Positions 4,844-6,272 of a DNA stretch of 6,272 nucleotides are shown here, piece after piece. The first letter of the stretch is position 1. Every line of letters begins with the position of its first letter. Both the position numbers and the translations under genes were made by a program. The notes below the pieces were generated by a model. That model ran no database searches, had not been told where the DNA came from, and saw only the letters and a program-made list of their open reading frames with translations. This DNA comes from Bacteroidota bacterium (GTDB lineage Bacteria; Bacteroidota; Bacteroidia; Chitinophagales; Chitinophagaceae): positions 1-6,272 of the forward strand of contig JAEZIL010000172.1 in assembly GCA_023436685.1 (NCBI GenBank), written 5' to 3'.

Positions 4844-6118
4844 TTATAAAGTGATAGTAAATATTGTACCCTTTCCTGGTATGCTTTCAACTTCTAGTGT
4901 ACCATCCAATGCTTCAATCTGAGTTTTCGTCATGTACAAGCCTAATCCCTTGCCTTCACGATCGCTTTCCAACCTGCTATATAGCACAAACAAACGGTGG
5001 CCATGTAGTTGAAGGTTTATACCTATACCATTATCTTCAACAGAAATAATAGTCCTTCCTTCCATGTTTTTAAAAGCCTTAATATTTATAACAGGTACCC
5101 TTTCTATAGATCTATATTTTATTGCATTACTAACCAGATTATAAATAGCACTCTGGATAAAACTTTTAATGCTTAAAATTTTGTTTGATTCAGCATCAAT
5201 TTGCGTATTGATAATAGTACTGCTTTCGGCTATTTCGTTTTTCAAGCTGATGCTTACCGCCGTTATTATATCCGACAGGGCAAACACTTCCATCTTTTCT
5301 TTTACTGTAGAGCGGGTAGATAAAATAGTATTCAAGTCGTGCAGAAGATCATCCATTGCATGTGCAGCCTGCAGAATATAGCTGGTTGTCTCATTCAGTT
5401 CTTCTTGTGGCATTTCTCCTTGCAGAAACTGTGCAAGCCCAAGAATACTTGCCACGGGTGAGCGCAGGTTATGCGACACGATATTATTGAACTGCATTAA
5501 CTCATCATGTCTTCTTTTCAGTTCCATAATCAGTTTTTCACGTTGCAGTTCAGCATTTTTGCGGGCTGTAATATCTCGTGCTGATGCATAAAATTCGCGT
5601 ATCCAGCCGTTATCGTCTAAAATAGGCACAACATAATCTTCCAGCCATACATACTCTTGTGTGCGCTTGTGTTTCATTCTATATACACGGGTAACCGGTT
5701 TTTTAGAACTAAACATTTCTTTCGTAACAGTCATCATGTTATCCATGTCTTCGGGATGTATCGCATTGATCCACATAAAAGGATCATTTCGCACATCTTC
5801 AACAGTGTAACCTATTACTTGCTCTACCTGTGCACTCAAATAGGTAAATGTATTTTTAAAGGGATTATCAGGGTCTAGTATAATGATATAAAAAACCTGG
5901 TCGGATGAGGTTATTACCCGTGTTAACAACTCGCGTTGGCGGTTCATCTCAGCTTTATAGTTATCCAGTTCTTCTCCCAGCATGTTAAGGCCTGCCACAA
6001 CTGTATTCATAGGATCCTCATCCTCTGTAACTTCTTCGCGAACATGGAAGTTACCACGGCTAAATTCCGTAAGCATAAAAATTATCCTATCCATGCGCGC
6101 ATCTGCTTTATTACTCAT
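4844..6118 (-). CDS. Cytosolic PAS-domain sensor histidine kinase
   Basis: The protein has 424 residues and no signal peptide or membrane helix. Residues about 11-60 resemble a HAMP-type helical segment (F-S-R-G-N-F, later G-L-N-M-L-G-E-E-L) leading into a coiled region. A PAS domain of the PAS_3 type spans about 68-190, with Y-L-S-A-Q-V-E-Q-V-I-G-Y at 93-104, H-P-E-D at 121-124, and the terminal R-D-I-T-A-R-K-N-A-E at 181-190. The dimerisation domain has the H-box F-N-N-I-V-S-H-N-L-R-S-P-V-A at 210-223, with phospho-acceptor His216. The ATPase domain shows the N-box N-L-V-S-N-A-I-K-Y at 327-335, the G1 box D-N-G-I-G-I at 362-367, and the G2 box G-K-G-L-G-L-Y-M at 389-396. All catalytic elements are intact. 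It should autophosphorylate in response to a ligand or redox signal sensed by the PAS domain, but the signal and partner regulator are unknown and no receiver domain is encoded in the window. The ATG at 6116-6118 fits the domain start. Confidence 0.92.
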   Translation of the reverse strand: MSNKADARMDRIIFMLTEFSRGNFHVREEVTEDEDPMNTVVAGLNMLGEELDNYKAEMNRQRELLTRVITSSDQVFYIIILDPDNPFKNTFTYLSAQVEQVIGYTVEDVRNDPFMWINAIHPEDMDNMMTVTKEMFSSKKPVTRVYRMKHKRTQEYVWLEDYVVPILDDNGWIREFYASARDITARKNAELQREKLIMELKRRHDELMQFNNIVSHNLRSPVASILGLAQFLQGEMPQEELNETTSYILQAAHAMDDLLHDLNTILSTRSTVKEKMEVFALSDIITAVSISLKNEIAESSTIINTQIDAESNKILSIKSFIQSAIYNLVSNAIKYRSIERVPVINIKAFKNMEGRTIISVEDNGIGINLQLHGHRLFVLYSRLESDREGKGLGLYMTKTQIEALDGTLEVESIPGKGTIFTITL

Positions 6119-6272
6119 TGCTTTTATATCTCAAGGGATAGAACACATCTAACTGAATGAATATACAAACATCAAAAAAAGAAGTCAAATATTATAAATA
6201 CGAATGCATGTGGATTATCAACAAAAGATATACTTCTTATTTATGGAAATCGATATAAAGATTGTCAATACG
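6119..6272. other. Right-edge AT-rich stretch upstream of the kinase gene
   Basis: No complete gene is present. A plausible -7-like sequence on the minus strand, AATATTTG (plus 6186-6193), differs by one base from TAnnTTTG, but the nearest TTG (plus 6219-6221) is 25 bp away, so it is a poor promoter. Two frames reach the edge. A plus-strand ATG at 6243 is open for 10 codons. A minus-strand frame enters from the edge and stops at TAA 6237-6239 after 11 codons (R-I-D-N-L-Y-I-D-F-H-K), which could be the end of a neighbouring gene. The window is too short to decide. Confidence 0.4.

Noticed and set aside
6237..6272. Possible partial genes at the right edge (plus ATG at 6243, or minus frame ending at TAA 6237-6239)
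   Set aside because: Only 10-11 codons are visible on either strand, too few to recognise a protein.

Overview
The window looks like a chromosomal housekeeping stretch from a Bacteroidota species, most likely in the Chitinophagaceae/Sphingobacteriia range (an inference). The evidence is a short RpoD-type sigma factor lacking region 1.1 with the N-terminus MRQLKIT, a START-like protein of a Bacteroidota-type family, a PAS histidine kinase with an HNLRSP H-box, no recognisable Shine-Dalgarno sequences, moderate-to-low GC, and promoter elements matching the Bacteroidota consensus TTG-N(19-22)-TAnnTTTG.

Layout from left to right. Positions 1-453 (minus) hold the N-terminal 151 codons of an LptF/LptG-type lipopolysaccharide-export permease. 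It starts at TTG and runs off the left edge. Positions 454-590 contain its promoter, a nested set of inverted repeats, and the terminator of the next gene. Positions 591-971 (minus) encode a START-like domain protein of 126 aa. It is divergent from a sigma-70 factor of the RpoD type at 1236-2105 (plus), which has a consensus promoter. The sigma gene converges on trmH (2172-2768, minus), with a probably bidirectional terminator between them. A five-helix membrane GT2 glycosyltransferase of the hyaluronan synthase/NodC type lies at 3023-4465 (minus) and has its own terminator. After about 380 bp without a gene comes a soluble PAS histidine kinase at 4844-6118 (minus). The last 154 bp hold no gene that can be supported.

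Most genes appear to be independent transcription units, since terminators lie after the START-like, sigma and glycosyltransferase genes. No operon or functional cassette is apparent. The proteins fall into separate processes: outer-membrane LPS transport, core transcription, tRNA G18 ribose methylation, polysaccharide synthesis and signalling. I found no mobile element, CRISPR array, tRNA or rRNA, and no convincing new multi-gene system. The items most worth a second look are the nested palindromes over the permease promoter, the palindrome abutting the sigma-factor promoter, the divergent region 4.2 of the sigma factor, and the glycosyltransferase with a variant Q-x-x-R-W motif.
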